A DNA stretch of 64,000 nt from Massilia arenae (GTDB taxonomy: Bacteria > Pseudomonadota > Gammaproteobacteria > Burkholderiales > Burkholderiaceae_D). A program made the position numbers and the translations under genes. The stretch lies in the NCBI RefSeq assembly GCF_008014745.1, contig NZ_VPFD01000022.1:47894-111893 (forward strand). The letters run 5' to 3'. This document shows positions 42,631 through 59,664 of the stretch, one piece after another (within the stretch, counting starts at the first letter, position 1; each line of letters starts with the position of its first letter). Under the pieces are notes generated by a model. That model did not search any database. It was not told the origin of the DNA and worked only from the letters and a program-made list of their open reading frames with translations.

Positions 42631-42698
42631 CCTACGGCTGGCACTGCTTGGTACGTTGGCGCACACACAACTAGAAACAAATTTACTAGATTATGGAT

Positions 42699-42727
42699 TT
42701 GCATTCTGCTAGGGCATAGCATATATT
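42699..42727 (+). promoter_or_regulatory. candidate sigma70 promoter of tonB
   Basis: TTGCAT (42699-42704) and TATATT (42722-42727) separated by exactly 17 bp lie in an AT-rich stretch 88 bp before the tonB ATG. I could not recognise a Fur box here. Confidence 0.5.
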
Positions 42728-42814
42728 GATTCTAACGAGCTGTAGATATGCATTCTTCCAAGGTAGTAAACCTGGCCATCCCGAGGGATGCCGGAACGAA
42801 TAAAGGAGGTTGCC

Positions 42815-43477
42815 ATGCATTTTTCTGACATCAATCAAGGCGCCGGCGGCAAGGCCGGCAAGTTCGCCCTGGTGGCCGGCCTGCACGTACTGGTGGCGAT
42901 GGGCGTCATCAGCACCATGAACGCCAAGTCGCTCTCGCTGCCCGCCATGCTTGAGGATAAGCTGGTGTGGATCCAGCCGGAGGCGCCGCCGCCGGCCCCG
43001 CCACCCGAACCGCCGAAACCCGTCGCCAAGGCCGCACCGCCCGATATCGTGGTGCCGGATGTGGAAGTCGAGGTGCCCGCGCCGCCGATCGAGCAGGCGA
43101 TAGAGGCAAGCACGGAGCCATCGCCTGAACCGGCCCAGCAAACCCAGTCCGAAGCCCCGCCGCAGCCGGCCGCCCCGCCGTCGTCGAACAGCGGCGAGAT
43201 GCGTAGCGCCGTGCTGGCCGACGCCAACGGCTGCGCCAAACCCGATTATCCGGTGCGCGCTGCGCGCAATGGCGAGACCGGGACCGTGACCCTGGCGCTG
43301 CTGGTCGGCACCGATGGCCGGGTGCAGGACTCCCGCATCCAGTCTTCCAGCGGCTCGCGTGAGCTCGATCGCGCCGCCGTGCATGCCCTGAGCATGTGCA
43401 AATTCCAGCCGGCGATGAACGGCGGCACAGCCGAATCCGGGTGGGCACAGCTCGCCTATGTCTGGACACTCGAGTAA
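42815..43477 (+). CDS. energy transducer TonB
   Basis: A 220-aa TonB-family protein: a short cytoplasmic start, one membrane anchor (about residues 17-37), a Pro/Glu-rich periplasmic spacer (PEAPPPAPPPEPPKP and following) and a C-terminal TonB domain (about 140-220) with GCAKPDYPVRAARNGETG and GSRELDRAAV. It transmits proton-motive force to outer-membrane receptors. No exbB, exbD or receptor gene is adjacent, so it is an orphan or one of several paralogues. The start at 42815 has a near-perfect AAAGGAGGT. A strong terminator follows. Confidence 0.92.
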   Translation: MHFSDINQGAGGKAGKFALVAGLHVLVAMGVISTMNAKSLSLPAMLEDKLVWIQPEAPPPAPPPEPPKPVAKAAPPDIVVPDVEVEVPAPPIEQAIEASTEPSPEPAQQTQSEAPPQPAAPPSSNSGEMRSAVLADANGCAKPDYPVRAARNGETGTVTLALLVGTDGRVQDSRIQSSSGSRELDRAAVHALSMCKFQPAMNGGTAESGWAQLAYVWTLE

Positions 43478-43495
43478 GACCGTCTTCCCCTCTTG

Positions 43496-43528
43496 AGCCC
43501 GCCAATCTTCATCCGGCGGGCTTTTTTT
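43496..43528 (+). terminator. rho-independent terminator of tonB
   Basis: AGCCCGCC (43496-43503) pairs with GGCGGGCT (43515-43522) across an 11-nt loop and is followed by a run of T, 19 bp after the tonB stop. Confidence 0.92.
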
Positions 43529-43599
43529 CGACCCTATGACTGGTGCATAGACGCCAGCACGGGCGACATCCGATCACAACAACAATGGAGAGAGAACAC

Positions 43600-45843
43600 A
43601 TGGATGCAGCAAGCGCACCGATACCGGCGATACGTGTCACCGGGTTCATGCAGGCCCTTGCCGGTGGCCTGGGACTGGCAGTCCTGGTCATCCTGGGCTG
43701 GATGGCGTTGACGCGACCGGCGCCGCCCGAGCCGAAGGCAGAAATCGCGGCCGGGAGCTGGAACGCCCGCGTCCAGGAGCACATACGGGTGCTGGCGGCC
43801 AGCCCCCGTTCGATTGCGACCGAAGGCAATGCCCAGGCGCGCGCCTACCTGATGTCGGAACTGCGGGCGATGGGCCTGGCGCCGGCGGTGCAGCGCGCCA
43901 CGGTGCGCAAGTCGGTCGTCTACTATTTTGGCGCCATCCACAACACGGTCGGCGTCGTCCATAACGTCGTCGCCAGGATTCCCGGCAGCGCGCCAGATGC
44001 GGGCCGCCGCCCGGCGCTGCTGCTCACGGCGCATTACGACAGCGGCAACGCTGTGCGCGATACTGCGCGTGGCGCCGCCACCATGGCAGCCCTGCTCGAA
44101 ACGGCGCGCTCGCTGCGCGCCGCGCCGCCCGCCAACGACGTCGTGCTGCTGTTCGCCGACGGCCACCACGTCGGCGCGCTCGGCGCCAAGGGCTTCGTCG
44201 AACAGCATCCGCTGGCCGCCAACGTCGGCCTGGCGCTCAAGTTCGATCCTGCCGGCGATGCAGGCCTGCGCATGCTTGAAACCAGCGGCGCGGGCGGCGC
44301 CGCACTGGCCGGCTGGATGCGCGCCGCGCCGGAGCTGCGCGGCTCCTCGCTCGAGACGACCCTGGCGCGCATGCTCAACGACGCGCCGCACGTCGGTCCG
44401 CTGGCGGCGCTCGATACGCCGGTGCTGCTGTTCGCCGGCGGCGAGAACGATCCGCGGCAGCTGGGCGACGCGATGCTGCGCCTGGCGCAGGCCTACGGCG
44501 ACACGCCGCTCAAGCGCGGAGCGCAGACGGCCACCGCCTATTTTTCGCTGCCCATCGTGGGCCTGGTGCAGCACCCGGCCTGGCTCACCTGGGTACCCAC
44601 GATCCTGTCCTGCCTGATGCTGGGCTTCGCCTGGCGCCGCCTGTTCGGTGCGGATGGCGCGACCGAGGCGGCGCAAGGCGTGTTCGGCGTCTGCTTCCTG
44701 CTGCTCGTGGTGCGCGTCGGCAGCTGGACCTGGCGCGAAGAGATTGCCGCCGCCGGCCTCGCGGGCGAGCACCGCTTGCCGCTGGTGGTGGTGATCGTCG
44801 CAGCCTGCGTCTTCGTCGCCGGGCTGTATCTGTTCCGTCGCAGCGTCGGCGCCGCCGCGATGGTGCTCGGCGCGCTGGCCTGGCCTGCGCTGACGCTGCT
44901 GCTGGTCGTCTTCTTTTTGCCCGGCGCCGCCTATGTGCTGGCCTGGCCGCTAGCAGCGGCGCTGGCCGCCTTCCTCGCCCTGCAGTCGCGCTGGGGCAAG
45001 CGCCAGGCTTTCGCTTTGCGACTGCTGATGCTGGTGGCCGGGCTGGCGCCGGCCGTCGCGCTGTTTCCGCCGGCGCTGCGCGATACCTGGCTGCTGCTCG
45101 CGCCGCACCACATGTACCTGCCGCCGATGCTGATGGCGTTGCCGATGCTGTGCTTCGCCAGCCTGTTGCTGGTGCTGTCCCTCGCGCCGGCCGTCGCCGC
45201 CGTGCTCGCGCTGCTGGCCGCTAGCTGCTTCGCCCTGCCGGGACAGGCGGCGCCACGCGCCGCGCCGCTGTCCGCATCCGATGGCCTCGAACGCCTGGTC
45301 TATTACAAGGACGCGAACACCTGGCGTGCGTACTGGCTGCTGCCGGAGCAGCCTCTCGACGACTGGCGCCGCGAGCTGTTCCCCGGCCGGCAGCCGACCA
45401 TCTTCGTCGAAGTCTTCGGCTGGAACAGCCCGCGCCAGTGGTATGCCGAGGCGCCCCGCGACGATGCGGTCGCCTTCCCCGAATGCTTCGCCCTGCTCAA
45501 CACCGTCGGCAAGGTGCGGAGCGCCACGTTCACTGTGCGTTCAAAAAACCGCGCGCCGCACATCGAGCTGCGCATGTCGGGCGCCAAGGCGCTGCGCTCG
45601 CGGCTCGACGGCATGCCGCTCACGTCGAAGGAGGCCCCGTGGTTGCTGTCGCTGTACGGGATGGAAGACCGGGTGCTGCGCTTCGAGATCGAGACCGCGC
45701 CCGACGAGATTTTCGCGATCACCGTGCAGGAGCGCATGCCCGGCGTACCGCAGCATCTTCTACCCTCGCGCGACGAAGGCGCACCGTATTTACGGGAGCA
45801 ATCGGGAATGACGATGTCGACCGATATCCTGCGATTTTATTGA
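43600..45843 (+). CDS. M28-like membrane protein with degraded peptidase site
   Basis: A 747-aa protein: an N-terminal membrane helix (about 18-38), an M28-type peptidase fold (about 55-320), eight or so membrane helices (about 330-560) and a C-terminal periplasmic domain (about 570-747). This is the layout of multi-pass M28 peptidases. The first metal motif is kept (AHYDSG, H145 and D147), but the catalytic Glu-Glu pair reads DGHHVG, with His189-His190 in place of the two glutamates, and the later SDH-type ligand is not visible. It may not be a working peptidase. The start at 43600 has GGAGAGAGA upstream. An intact M28 gene follows 71 bp downstream. Confidence 0.8.
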   Translation: MDAASAPIPAIRVTGFMQALAGGLGLAVLVILGWMALTRPAPPEPKAEIAAGSWNARVQEHIRVLAASPRSIATEGNAQARAYLMSELRAMGLAPAVQRATVRKSVVYYFGAIHNTVGVVHNVVARIPGSAPDAGRRPALLLTAHYDSGNAVRDTARGAATMAALLETARSLRAAPPANDVVLLFADGHHVGALGAKGFVEQHPLAANVGLALKFDPAGDAGLRMLETSGAGGAALAGWMRAAPELRGSSLETTLARMLNDAPHVGPLAALDTPVLLFAGGENDPRQLGDAMLRLAQAYGDTPLKRGAQTATAYFSLPIVGLVQHPAWLTWVPTILSCLMLGFAWRRLFGADGATEAAQGVFGVCFLLLVVRVGSWTWREEIAAAGLAGEHRLPLVVVIVAACVFVAGLYLFRRSVGAAAMVLGALAWPALTLLLVVFFLPGAAYVLAWPLAAALAAFLALQSRWGKRQAFALRLLMLVAGLAPAVALFPPALRDTWLLLAPHHMYLPPMLMALPMLCFASLLLVLSLAPAVAAVLALLAASCFALPGQAAPRAAPLSASDGLERLVYYKDANTWRAYWLLPEQPLDDWRRELFPGRQPTIFVEVFGWNSPRQWYAEAPRDDAVAFPECFALLNTVGKVRSATFTVRSKNRAPHIELRMSGAKALRSRLDGMPLTSKEAPWLLSLYGMEDRVLRFEIETAPDEIFAITVQERMPGVPQHLLPSRDEGAPYLREQSGMTMSTDILRFY

Positions 45844-45914
45844 GGACTTGTCATAGAATGTTCCGCGCACGCCACGAACGTGCCCTTCCCGATCAACTCA
45901 AGTCGCAGGATTTT

Positions 45915-47540
45915 ATGTACAAGATCGTCTCTTCCCTCGTCTTTACCGCCATCGCCGGCAGCCTGGCACTGGCCTACCCGGCCCATGCCCAGAACGCGCA
46001 AACCGTCCAGGAAGCGCCGCTGCGCGCGCACCTGGCCCACCTGTCCGCAGACGCCATGGAAGGCCGCGGCACCGGCCAGCGCGGCGGCGAACTGACCGTC
46101 GCCTACCTCGAGGCGCAGGCGAAGGCCGCCGGCCTCAAGCCAGCCAACGGCGACAGCTTCCGCCAGGCGGTCAAGATCGCCGGCGTGCGTTCGCTGCCGG
46201 CCAAGAGCGACATCGCGATCACCGCCGGCGGCAAGGCGCTGCCGCTGCAGTTCGGCGCTGACTGGGTCTGGGGCCCGGGCGACGGCAAGGCCGACCACAA
46301 GCTGGACGCCGACCTGGTCTTCGTCGGCTACGGCACCGTAGCGCCGGAAGAAGGCGGCTGGAACGACTTCAAGGGCATGAACCTGAAGGGCAAGGTGCTG
46401 GTGATGATGGTGAATGACCCACTGCCGACCGCAGCGGAACCGAACCGCTTCAACGGCGAAGGCCTCACCTACTACGGCCGCTGGACCTACAAGTTTGAGG
46501 AAGCGGCGCGCCAGGGCGCGGCCGGCGCCATCCTGATCCACACCGACAAATCGGCCTCGTACGGCTGGAGCGTGGTGCAGAACAGCTGGGCCAACGCCGA
46601 GCGCTTCCAGCTCACCGAAGGCAAAGTGGGCACCGGCCTGCAGGGCTGGATGACCGACGCCACCGCACGCAAGGTGTTCGCCGCCGCCGGCCAGGACCTC
46701 GATAAACTGCGCGCCGCCGCCGAAGACAAGAACTTCAAGCCGGTGACCCTGAAGGCCCGCCTGAAGGGCACGGCGCGCGCGGAAGTACGCAAGCTGGAAG
46801 AGTTCAACGTGGCCGGCGTGGTGCCGGGCACCGATCCGAAACTCAAGGACGAAGTGGTGATCTACAGCGCCCACTGGGACCACATGGGCAAGCAAGGCAC
46901 CGAGGGCGACACCATCTTCAACGGCGCGGTCGACAACGCCTCGGGCACCGGCGCGCTGCTGGCAATGGCCGAGCAAGCCGTCAAGAACCCGGCCAAGCGC
47001 AGCCAGATGTTCCTGTGGGTGGCCGCCGAAGAACAAGGCCTGCTGGGCAGCGCCGCCTACGTCGCCAAGCCGCTGTGGCCAATCGCGAAGACCGCCGCCA
47101 ACCTGAACCTGGACAGCCTGAACTGGGTGGGCCTGGTGAAGGACGTCAGCGTGCCGGGCAGCGAGCGCACCGAACTCGGTGCAATGGCCGCCACCACCGC
47201 CCAGGCGATGGGTTTGACCGTCGCTCCAGCCAAGCCTGACCTGGCCGGCGGCTACTTCCGCAGCGACCACTTCAGCTTCGCCAAGGCCGGCGTGCCGGCC
47301 TTCTCGGTGGGCGCGGGCCGCAGCTGGGTGAAGGACGTCGAAGCCAACAACGCTAAGGCCGCGACCTACCGCGACAAGTACCATCAGGCGTCGGACGAAT
47401 ACGATCCGAGCTGGGATCTGTCGGGCATGGTGCAGCAGGCGCAGTACACGCTGAACCTGGGCCGCGCAGTGGCCGACGCGCCGAAGATGCCGGCGTGGAA
47501 GGAAGGTGATCCGTTCGGCAAGGCGCGCGCGGCGAAGTAA
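45915..47540 (+). CDS. secreted M28 family zinc aminopeptidase
   Basis: A 541-aa exported peptidase. It has a signal peptide (ends AHA-Q, residue 25), a PA-domain insertion (about 130-285) and an M28 catalytic domain with all ligands: SAHWDH (H320, D322), VDNASG (D340, bridging), AAEEQGLLGS (catalytic E372, ligand E373), LNLDS and RSDHFSF. It removes N-terminal residues from peptides outside the cytoplasm. The start at 45915 is chosen because the signal peptide begins there; the open frame extends far upstream inside the previous gene in another frame. It probably shares an operon with the M28-like membrane protein. Confidence 0.93.
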   Translation: MYKIVSSLVFTAIAGSLALAYPAHAQNAQTVQEAPLRAHLAHLSADAMEGRGTGQRGGELTVAYLEAQAKAAGLKPANGDSFRQAVKIAGVRSLPAKSDIAITAGGKALPLQFGADWVWGPGDGKADHKLDADLVFVGYGTVAPEEGGWNDFKGMNLKGKVLVMMVNDPLPTAAEPNRFNGEGLTYYGRWTYKFEEAARQGAAGAILIHTDKSASYGWSVVQNSWANAERFQLTEGKVGTGLQGWMTDATARKVFAAAGQDLDKLRAAAEDKNFKPVTLKARLKGTARAEVRKLEEFNVAGVVPGTDPKLKDEVVIYSAHWDHMGKQGTEGDTIFNGAVDNASGTGALLAMAEQAVKNPAKRSQMFLWVAAEEQGLLGSAAYVAKPLWPIAKTAANLNLDSLNWVGLVKDVSVPGSERTELGAMAATTAQAMGLTVAPAKPDLAGGYFRSDHFSFAKAGVPAFSVGAGRSWVKDVEANNAKAATYRDKYHQASDEYDPSWDLSGMVQQAQYTLNLGRAVADAPKMPAWKEGDPFGKARAAK

Positions 47541-47577
47541 TCGCACCCGCCAAGCTTCAAGTTAGTTAGCACCAGCA

Positions 47578-47664
47578 CGTCGTTCCCGCGCAGGCGGGAA
47601 CCCAAGTTGTTCGCGTTACGATAACGCTGGCACACTTAGGTTCCCGCCTCCGCGGGAACGACGC
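47578..47664. repeat. paired TTCCCGC-type palindromic repeat (copy 1)
   Basis: Two inverted units face each other. The first (about 47578-47607) contains GTTCCCGCGCAGGCGGGAAC and the second (about 47633-47664) contains GTTCCCGCCTCCGCGGGAAC, each itself a hairpin, with outer flanks CGTCG/CGACG and CCAAGT/ACTTAGG. Together they can fold into one long stem. Related units occur at 55430-55506 and 61194-61224. The element fills the gap between the M28 gene and the alpha/beta hydrolase gene. Confidence 0.85.
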
Positions 47665-47709
47665 GTTTGGGCCAACGATTTTCCGATCCACTGACGAGAG
47701 AGGCGAACG

Positions 47710-48558
47710 ATGCGCGAAGAAGACCTGGTGCTCGGCGACGGGCGCACGCTGCACTTCTACGACCTGGCGCCACCCGGCGAACAGGAGCTGGCCGTGTTTT
47801 GGCACCACGGCACGCCGAACATCGGCCGCCCGCCCGAGCCGCTGTTCGCCCTCGCCGCGGAGCTGGGCATCCGCTGGATCGGCTACAACCGCCCAGCCTA
47901 TGGCGGCTCATCGGAACGCAGCGGGCGGGACGTTGCCTCGGCGGCCTTCGACGTCGAGCGCATCGCCGATCGGCTGGGCATCCGGCGCTTCGCGGTGATG
48001 GGGCATTCAGGTGGCGGGCCGCACGCGCTGGCTTGCGCCGCCCTGCTGCCCGAACGGGTGGTGGGCGCGGTCAGCATCGCCGGCCTGGCGCCGCCCGACG
48101 CCCAGGGACTCGACTGGTTCAAAGGCATGGGCGCATACGGGGCAGCGGCGCTGCGTGCGGCGGCGCAGGGGCGCGCGGCCAAGGCATATCATGAGGCGCT
48201 CGGGCTCGTATTCGACCGGGAGATGTTTACGCTTGAAGACTGGGACGCGCTGGCGGGGCCGTGGTCATGGTTCGACAGCGTGGTGGGACCGGCGGTGGCC
48301 AAGGGGCCTGACGGCTCGATCGACGACGATATCGCCTATATGACGCCGTGGGGATTCGATTGCACGCGCATCGCCTGTCCGGCGCTGTTCGTGCATGGGA
48401 TGCAGGATCGCGTGGTGCCGGCGTCGCACAGCGAATGGCTGGCGCGTCACTGCCGTTGGGCCGAGCTGTGGCAGCGGCCGGACGATGGACATATCTCGGT
48501 GATGAACTATGCCGCGTCGAGCCTGGTGTGGTTGCGCGGGCAGTTGCGCGTGGATTGA
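47710..48558 (+). CDS. alpha/beta hydrolase
   Basis: A 282-aa cytoplasmic alpha/beta hydrolase. It has HHGTP (oxyanion region, about 32), the nucleophile elbow GHSGGG (S100), the acid in HGMQDRVVP and the histidine in DDGHIS near the C-terminus. A cap domain lies between about residues 130 and 220. The substrate is unknown: epoxide hydrolases, haloperoxidases and esterases share this layout. It stands alone after a palindromic repeat, and the ATG follows GAGAGAGGCGAACG. Confidence 0.88.
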   Translation: MREEDLVLGDGRTLHFYDLAPPGEQELAVFWHHGTPNIGRPPEPLFALAAELGIRWIGYNRPAYGGSSERSGRDVASAAFDVERIADRLGIRRFAVMGHSGGGPHALACAALLPERVVGAVSIAGLAPPDAQGLDWFKGMGAYGAAALRAAAQGRAAKAYHEALGLVFDREMFTLEDWDALAGPWSWFDSVVGPAVAKGPDGSIDDDIAYMTPWGFDCTRIACPALFVHGMQDRVVPASHSEWLARHCRWAELWQRPDDGHISVMNYAASSLVWLRGQLRVD

Positions 48559-48609
48559 TCGCGGACGGCGCGCCATGCGCTGCCATCCGCTTTCAGTGCG
48601 AGTCGAAGC

Positions 48610-49131
48610 TTACTGGATCACGCCGCAGGCCATGCGGCCGCCTCCGCCACCCAGCGGCGCCGGGTGATCGGAGTGATTGTCGCCGCCGACGTGGACCATC
48701 AGGGCCTTGCCCTTGATGTCCGACATCTTCAGGCGCGGGGCCAGGACCGGGTTGGTGGCGACGCCCTTGGCGTCGACGGTCAGCGCCGGCAGGTCGCCCA
48801 GGTGACCATCGCCCCATGGGGTGCCGTGCTTGCCCGTCTTGGCCGGGTCGAGGTGGCCGCCCGCCGCGCCGGCCGGGACGGTCTTGCCGTCAGCCTGGTT
48901 CGGCGCGCAGCTGCCGTTGGCGTGGATGTGGAAGCCGTGCAGGCCCGGAGGCAGGTCCTTGAGGTCGGGCGTGAGCACGACGCCGAACTTGGTTTCGCTG
49001 AGCGTCACGGTGCCCACGCTGGCGCCATCGCCTTTGTCGGTGGCCAGTTTGAGGGTCACGGTATTGTCGGCGGCACTGGCGGTAGCGCATACGGCGCTCA
49101 GCAGGACGGCGCTCATCCATCGCATTTTCAT
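48610..49131 (-). CDS. sodC: periplasmic Cu,Zn superoxide dismutase
   Basis: A 173-aa SodC precursor with a signal peptide (cleavage ASA-A, residue 20). Copper and zinc ligands are present: HGFHIH (H65, H68, H70), GGHLDP (H93), GKHG (H102), GDGHLGD (H110), then the copper histidine in MVHVGGDNHSDHP. The two cysteines of the conserved disulfide occur in GSCAP and MACGV. It dismutates periplasmic superoxide and may protect against host or environmental oxidants. AAGGAG lies 6 bp before the ATG. It appears to be monocistronic. Confidence 0.95.
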   Translation of the reverse strand: MKMRWMSAVLLSAVCATASAADNTVTLKLATDKGDGASVGTVTLSETKFGVVLTPDLKDLPPGLHGFHIHANGSCAPNQADGKTVPAGAAGGHLDPAKTGKHGTPWGDGHLGDLPALTVDAKGVATNPVLAPRLKMSDIKGKALMVHVGGDNHSDHPAPLGGGGGRMACGVIQ

Positions 49132-49191
49132 TGTTTACTCCTTCGAGAAATCTACAGGGATAGTAAAAAGCCAACCTAGTGTAGATCATTC

Positions 49192-49908
49192 TCATGCGTA
49201 CGGGCGTCCTGCTGACTTGCATCCTTTGCCAGAGAGATTGCGGCTTGGCCATGACAGGCCACACGGTAGTTCACTTGGGCCGAATACGAAGTGCAAGACT
49301 CTTCGGCGACTGTGACCATCCGCCTTCGACGACGAATGCAAGACAAGCGGCCTCATGAGAAGCACGTCGCCACGCGCCATTGCACAGCTGACTGGCGACC
49401 CGTTCTCACGATAGTGAGCGATCTCATCGGTGCTCATCCTTCCATAAAGATGTGTTCCCGGAATGCATTGCAAAGGGCCATCAGTTTCCCTGCATGGGTC
49501 CAAATGAATGCGGATTGCCACCAGTTGCGCCAGAAGCCCGGCCGGCGGCTGCACGAACAGCTCGCCTTCCTTCTCCGACCAGCCGCGCAATTCGCTGTGC
49601 TCGATGCGGGTAGCAACGGGAATGCTGAGATCCTGGTGAAACGGAACCAGCCAGTTTCTGTCGACCGATTTTTCGAAATAGGTGCATTGGACCGCGGCGA
49701 AGTTTGTTGGAACGACTTCGGCAATGGCGGGATGCCCATGCAGACGGCGTGCAAGGTCACGGCACCACTCGTCTGCCAGCAGGCATCGGGTGCCCGCAGA
49801 TTCGGGGTCGAGCAACGCTATCTTTTCTGCGATCGCGCCGCAGTCGTCCGCAGCAAGAATACCTGGAATACGGGCGAAGCCTTCTAGATTGAATCGTTCG
49901 AGAAGCAT
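49192..49908 (-). CDS. phytanoyl-CoA dioxygenase (PhyH) family protein
   Basis: A 238-aa Fe(II)/2-oxoglutarate-dependent oxygenase. The metal triad fits HQD (H91, D93) and LVLHSSS (H191), and the 2-oxoglutarate arginine is within SRRR at about 200-203. GPLQCIPGTH is the typical strand before the distal histidine. The family hydroxylates small molecules or lipids, and the substrate here is unknown. The DNA is visibly less GC-rich than the neighbouring genes, as is the next gene, which hints at acquisition. No partner biosynthetic genes are visible. Confidence 0.88.
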   Translation of the reverse strand: MLLERFNLEGFARIPGILAADDCGAIAEKIALLDPESAGTRCLLADEWCRDLARRLHGHPAIAEVVPTNFAAVQCTYFEKSVDRNWLVPFHQDLSIPVATRIEHSELRGWSEKEGELFVQPPAGLLAQLVAIRIHLDPCRETDGPLQCIPGTHLYGRMSTDEIAHYRENGSPVSCAMARGDVLLMRPLVLHSSSKADGHSRRRVLHFVFGPSELPCGLSWPSRNLSGKGCKSAGRPYA

Positions 49909-50080
49909 GTTCTGTTTCCAGTAAGTGATGAAGGGGACGAGCGGCGAACGAAGCGTCAGATTCTACCGACTGCGCAGGATCCTGCGTCTGAAGATCGCAC
50001 GTTTGAGGATCGGCAAATTTGAACACTCACCACTTGCTACGCTGACGCATCGCCACGCCCTGCTGCCCTGAAAGGACGCT

Positions 50081-51016
50081 ATGCCTGAGCGCACTTGCCC
50101 AGCATGCCAAGCGGATGATACCGAAGCGGTCGAGTCAGTAGATCGAGCCGACCTGATCCGCAGCTATCGTCAGAAAGGCATCGACGTCAGCACCTATCTC
50201 CCCAACAGCAGCCTCACCCTATGCCGCTGCAAACATTGCGAACTCGGCTTCTTCGCCCCGGTCTGCGCAGGTGACGGCCCGTTCTACGAGCAATTGCAAA
50301 CACAGGAATGGTACTACCAGGACGACAAACCGGAATATGCCCATGCGGCCAAACTGGTGCGCGAAGACTGCTCGCTGCTGGAAGTCGGCTGCGGAAAGGG
50401 AGCATTCCGGGCCTGGCTGCCGGAGTCGGTCAGGTACACCGGTCTCGAGTTCAATGATGAAGCAGTGCAGAAGGCACGCGCAGCCGGGCTGGACGTCAGC
50501 AAGCAGCCGGTTGAGGACCATGTCGCTGAAGACCGGCGCTACGATGTGGTGTGTTCGTTCCAGGTGCTTGAACACGTCGAGCATCCCAAACAGTTCTTCC
50601 ACGCCTGCGTTGAGGCGCTCAAACCGGGCGGCACCTTGATGATGGTCGTCCCGGCCCAGGACAGCTTCCTGGCCATCGCGCCGAATTCGCCGCTCAATAT
50701 GCCGCCGCATCACGTCACGCGCTGGACCGATCGCGCCCTGACTAATCTGGCTCATAGCGAAGGCTTGCGCAAAGCCGACATCTGGCACGAACCCGTTGCC
50801 GACTTCCACAAGGAATGGCATGCGACGACGCTGGCCTATCACGCACTGGCACGGTTCGGCGTCTACCGTCCCCGTCTGATCGACAACAGCACACATTACC
50901 GGCTACTGGGCCGAATCGTTCGGATCCCGGCGCTGCGTGAATATCTCAGGCGAGCCGCGCTGAAGATGAGCCCAGGACTGGAAGTCGGGCATACCGTGAT
51001 GCTTATTGCGTCCTGA
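50081..51016 (+). CDS. class I SAM-dependent methyltransferase with zinc-ribbon start
   Basis: A 311-aa protein. The N-terminus has two cysteine pairs, CPAC and CRCKHC (about residues 5-50), that could bind zinc, as in sugar- or cell-surface-modifying methyltransferases. Then comes a Rossmann methyltransferase with the SAM loop LLEVGCGKGAF (about 101) and the later VLEHVEHP and LKPGG segments. The C-terminal 100 residues are a separate helical region. Its DNA is less GC-rich than the surroundings. It is convergent with rpoC, sharing the terminator region at 51033-51060. The substrate is unknown; glycan or lipid methylation is the family trend. Confidence 0.85.
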   Translation: MPERTCPACQADDTEAVESVDRADLIRSYRQKGIDVSTYLPNSSLTLCRCKHCELGFFAPVCAGDGPFYEQLQTQEWYYQDDKPEYAHAAKLVREDCSLLEVGCGKGAFRAWLPESVRYTGLEFNDEAVQKARAAGLDVSKQPVEDHVAEDRRYDVVCSFQVLEHVEHPKQFFHACVEALKPGGTLMMVVPAQDSFLAIAPNSPLNMPPHHVTRWTDRALTNLAHSEGLRKADIWHEPVADFHKEWHATTLAYHALARFGVYRPRLIDNSTHYRLLGRIVRIPALREYLRRAALKMSPGLEVGHTVMLIAS

Positions 51017-51032
51017 AGTTATTGATACAGAC

Positions 51033-51060
51033 AAAAAAAACGGCACCCCTCAGGGTGCCG
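51033..51060 (-). terminator. rho-independent terminator of the rpoBC operon
   Basis: CGGCACCC (51041-51048) pairs with GGGTGCCG (51053-51060) over the 4-nt loop CTCA. Read on the minus strand it is followed by eight U residues, 22 bp after the rpoC stop. It may also serve the convergent methyltransferase gene, although the U-run favours the minus strand. Confidence 0.93.
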
Positions 51061-51082
51061 TCTTCACTAACAACTTACGCGA

Positions 51083-55330
<4,248 letters not shown>

Positions 55331-55429
55331 GTATCACTCCAAAGGTGATTGATTCTGTACTAAGTACTACTGCCGCCGCTTCTCACCGATTTTCGCCGGT
55401 GCTTGCGCGGTCCGCTAACCCTTAAAACG

Positions 55430-55506
55430 GTCATTCCCGCGCAGGCGGGAATCCAAGTTTGCCGGCAAACCACCGGGCTTAGGTTCCCGCCTGCGCGGGA
55501 ACGACA
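55430..55506. repeat. paired TTCCCGC-type palindromic repeat between rpoB and rpoC (copy 2)
   Basis: The units ATTCCCGCGCAGGCGGGAAT (within 55430-55460) and GTTCCCGCCTGCGCGGGAAC (within 55478-55506) are inverted to each other, with flanks CCAAG and CTTAGG like those of copy 1. The transcript of this gap could fold into one long hairpin between two essential cistrons. The rest of the 227-bp gap shows only the rpoC ribosome-binding site. Confidence 0.88.
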
Positions 55507-55557
55507 ATTCAAGGGCAGCAGGCCGGGCCCGAAGGCTGGCGGCCATGCTGGCCCTGC

Positions 55558-59664
<4,107 letters not shown>

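Larger units (their letters stand above)
42428..42814. other. 387-bp divergent intergenic region between response regulator and TonB genes
   Basis: The half next to the response regulator is G/C-rich and contains a perfect hairpin repeat at 42610-42630. The half next to tonB (42665-42760) is markedly AT-rich and contains a good promoter. I see no convincing small gene on either strand. Two copies of GCATTCT (about 42701 and 42746) lie around the tonB promoter and might be half-sites, but no consensus is recognised. Confidence 0.6.

Noticed and set aside
42680..42760. Fur box at the tonB promoter
   Set aside because: The AT-rich stretch matches the 19-bp Fur consensus at fewer than half of the positions.
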